Assembly: GCA_964397015.1 (NCBI GenBank)
Contig: CAYNHL010000157.1
Location: forward strand, 1-7,271
Direction: 5' to 3'
Length of the DNA stretch: 7,271 nt
Origin: MADRE2 sp964397015
GTDB lineage: Bacteria > Desulfobacterota > Desulfobacteria > Desulfobacterales > Desulfobacteraceae
The translations under genes and the position numbers were made by a program. Under the pieces are notes generated by a model. That model worked only from the letters and a program-made list of their open reading frames with translations, did no database searches and was not told the DNA's origin. Positions 5,901 through 7,271 of the stretch are shown in pieces. Each line of letters starts with the position of its first letter. Position 1 is the first letter of the stretch.

Positions 5901-6758
5901 CACTTGTTTGGTGCTTTCACTGATATGTTCCAAAATATGCTGGGATATCTCACGCCACGATTCAGCGTGAAAGAACATATGACCGGCGCCCGGCATATGA
6001 TACAATTTGCCTCTTGGTGCCAAGCGAGCGGATGCTGCGCCGTTATCAAGGGGGACAAGCGGATCTTCTGTGCCATGGATCGATAATAGAGGACAATCCG
6101 TTCGTTTTAGCTCGGACAAAAGCGATCGTGGAAACGTAGCCATAGCAGAAATATGATTGATCGCCACTTGAGCGTTTCGTGAGTCTCCGATATAGAGGGA
6201 GCGAGTATATTGCTCAGCCATTTCTCGTTCAAATGGACGTGATCCGTTGAGAAAACGCCAACTCTGTAGCCAACCGGATAGATCAGTATGGTAGTCGCCT
6301 GCGGGTTGGTTCTTCATCAGAGTCTGCCATGTCGACTCGGGAGGAGAACTCATGCCCAGCTTACTCATATCTTCGGGATCTACTGTAGGCCCTGCGGAGA
6401 TTGATGTTGCTGAGATAGTAAAGTCAGGGTGCCTACACATGGCCATCTGGCACAAATAGCCACCCATGGAATGGCCTACAAGGTGTGCTGAGCTGTGCTG
6501 CAGTTTGATTATCAACATGATCAAATCATCAAGCAACACGTCGATTGGATATTTGTCTGCAAAGTGAGTAGATAGACCTGTATCTCGATGGCTATAGCGG
6601 GCCACATAATAACCGGCATTAGCAAGATTAGTGCAGAATTCACCTGGCCAGAATTCCGCTGGTGCACCTGCACCGGCAATAAGAACCAATAATTGGTGTT
6701 GACTGCTGTCATAGGTGTCGACATGAAGTTGCGTTGAATTGTTTATTGAGAGTTGCAT
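5889..6758 (-). CDS. Alpha/beta hydrolase (RdmC/methylesterase-like)
   Basis: A 289-residue protein from the ATG at 6758, which has an AGGA ribosome site eight bases upstream; the frame is open to a GTG at 6791 that lacks usable spacing to a ribosome site. The fold is clear: LLVLIAGAGAPAEFW carries the oxyanion-hole loop (about 23-37), ARYSHRDTGLS (53-63) is the segment typical of the aclacinomycin methylesterase-like group, LVGHSMGG holds nucleophile Ser97, SIHGTEDPLVP has Asp232, and MPGAGHMFF has His260. The triad is complete, so an active esterase or related hydrolase is likely; the substrate cannot be told. No signal peptide is seen, so it is probably cytosolic. A cap region lies at about 125-215. 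It follows the TolC-family gene by 72 bases on the same strand with no definite promoter between, so co-transcription is possible. Two hairpins lie at and after its stop. Confidence 0.92.
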   Translation of the reverse strand: MQLSINNSTQLHVDTYDSSQHQLLVLIAGAGAPAEFWPGEFCTNLANAGYYVARYSHRDTGLSTHFADKYPIDVLLDDLIMLIIKLQHSSAHLVGHSMGGYLCQMAMCRHPDFTISATSISAGPTVDPEDMSKLGMSSPPESTWQTLMKNQPAGDYHTDLSGWLQSWRFLNGSRPFEREMAEQYTRSLYIGDSRNAQVAINHISAMATFPRSLLSELKRTDCPLLSIHGTEDPLVPLDNGAASARLAPRGKLYHMPGAGHMFFHAESWREISQHILEHISESTKQVGDG

Positions 6759-6766
6759 ATAAAGTG

Positions 6767-6770
6767 TCCT
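6767..6770 (-). promoter_or_regulatory. Ribosome binding site choosing the ATG start of the hydrolase
   Basis: AGGA on the minus strand, eight bases before the ATG at 6758. It favours this start over the in-frame GTG at 6791, removing 11 residues that do not resemble the family's N-terminus. Confidence 0.55.
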
Positions 6771-6830
6771 AAATTCATCTGATTTCAACACCCTTTACTA
6801 TTCTATTATTAAAATATCACTCAAAAAAGC

Positions 6831-7271
6831 TTAATTTTTAATATAATAATCTAACTGCTGTCCGGTTAATTCCATGAGCTGCGAATTCAAACTCTGATAC
6901 TCAAATAGATAAAACAGATATTTATGCTCTCCAGATATTCTGTCATCCTGAATATCATATACAATCTTCAAATCGATCAACCTTTCCCGAAACGCCTTTA
7001 AAGCAAGATCCATTCGTTCCCTGAGTATCTCGACCTGCCTTGTCTGAATCGATATCTTTTCTTTAAGAAGTTTTATCTGATTATAAAGCATGGTTATTTG
7101 ATTTGTAATTCTAAGTTCAGCTTCTTTAAATCTGATCTTGGCTTTTCTGAGTCTTTTTTTCGCCTGAAAATAATTTTCTTTGGGATCTTTTGGATAAAAC
7201 GGATAAGTAAAAATTATGCCTGCCCTATATTCAGCTTTTTCTAAATCATCGGTTTTTCCGGAAGAAGTTCC
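6831..7271 (-). CDS. TolC-family outer-membrane efflux/secretion protein, C-terminal part
   Basis: The frame is open from the right edge (147 codons including the TAA at 6831), so the N-terminal part lies outside the window. The visible 146 residues begin with a short segment leading to YRAGIIFTYPFYPKDPKENY, which resembles the second outer-membrane beta-strand region of TolC-like proteins. A long charged amphipathic helix follows (FQAKKRLRKAKIRFKEAELRI through TRQVEILRERMDLALKAF), then the closing helix YLFEYQSLNSQLMELTGQQLDYYIKN, the usual C-terminal end of this family. Such proteins form trimeric channels through the outer membrane for RND/ABC exporters or type I secretion. No inner-membrane or adaptor gene is visible; they would be expected beyond the right edge. 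An internal ATG at 7091 is not the true start, because the conserved helix continues upstream of it. The sequence is AT-rich compared with the rest of the window. Confidence 0.75.
   Translation of the reverse strand, partial: GTSSGKTDDLEKAEYRAGIIFTYPFYPKDPKENYFQAKKRLRKAKIRFKEAELRITNQITMLYNQIKLLKEKISIQTRQVEILRERMDLALKAFRERLIDLKIVYDIQDDRISGEHKYLFYLFEYQSLNSQLMELTGQQLDYYIKN

Overview
All supported genes in this window lie on the minus strand, so the biological reading order runs from base 7271 down to base 1. The content suggests a Gram-negative bacterium, most likely a deltaproteobacterium (Desulfobacterota). The reasons are a TolC-type outer-membrane protein, an O-antigen ligase/polymerase-type protein, and a MEDS-PAS hybrid histidine kinase whose second PAS carries a cysteine cluster of a kind I associate with that phylum. 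This is inference from family knowledge, not a database result. A run of ten Ns at 5605-5614 shows that this is a scaffold of a draft or metagenome assembly.

Layout, right to left. (i) 7271-6831 is the C-terminal part of a TolC-family outer-membrane efflux/secretion protein, cut by the window edge. (ii) 6758-5889 is a complete alpha/beta hydrolase with an intact Ser-Asp-His triad; two hairpins sit at and just after its stop codon. (iii) 5828-5506 holds a candidate promoter, a small unrecognised ORF that runs into a repeat, the assembly gap, and a ~99-bp repeat-like element with imperfect inverted ends. (iv) 5490-3440 holds a good sigma70-like promoter followed by a two-gene unit, an FkbM-family methyltransferase and a polytopic O-antigen ligase/polymerase-family protein, two bases apart. 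(v) 3251-627 is a GTG-started 874-residue hybrid histidine kinase (MEDS, PAS, Cys-rich PAS, HisKA/HATPase, receiver). (vi) 539-1 is the start of a second protein with tandem PAS domains, cut by the window edge.

How they may work together: the FkbM/ligase pair is probably a small envelope or glycan-modification unit. The kinase and the PAS protein downstream of it look like a signalling pair or cluster, but no DNA-binding response regulator is present, so their target cannot be read from this window. The hydrolase and the TolC protein are adjacent and codirectional, without evidence of a shared function.

I did not find a clear undescribed system. The parts most worth a second look are the repeat and gap region at 5506-5650, the cysteine-cluster PAS of the kinase, and the orphan FkbM/ligase unit. 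Coding covers nearly everything else. The 188-base spacer 3252-3439 is AT-rich with no gene, and the 87-base spacer 540-626 shows nothing definite.
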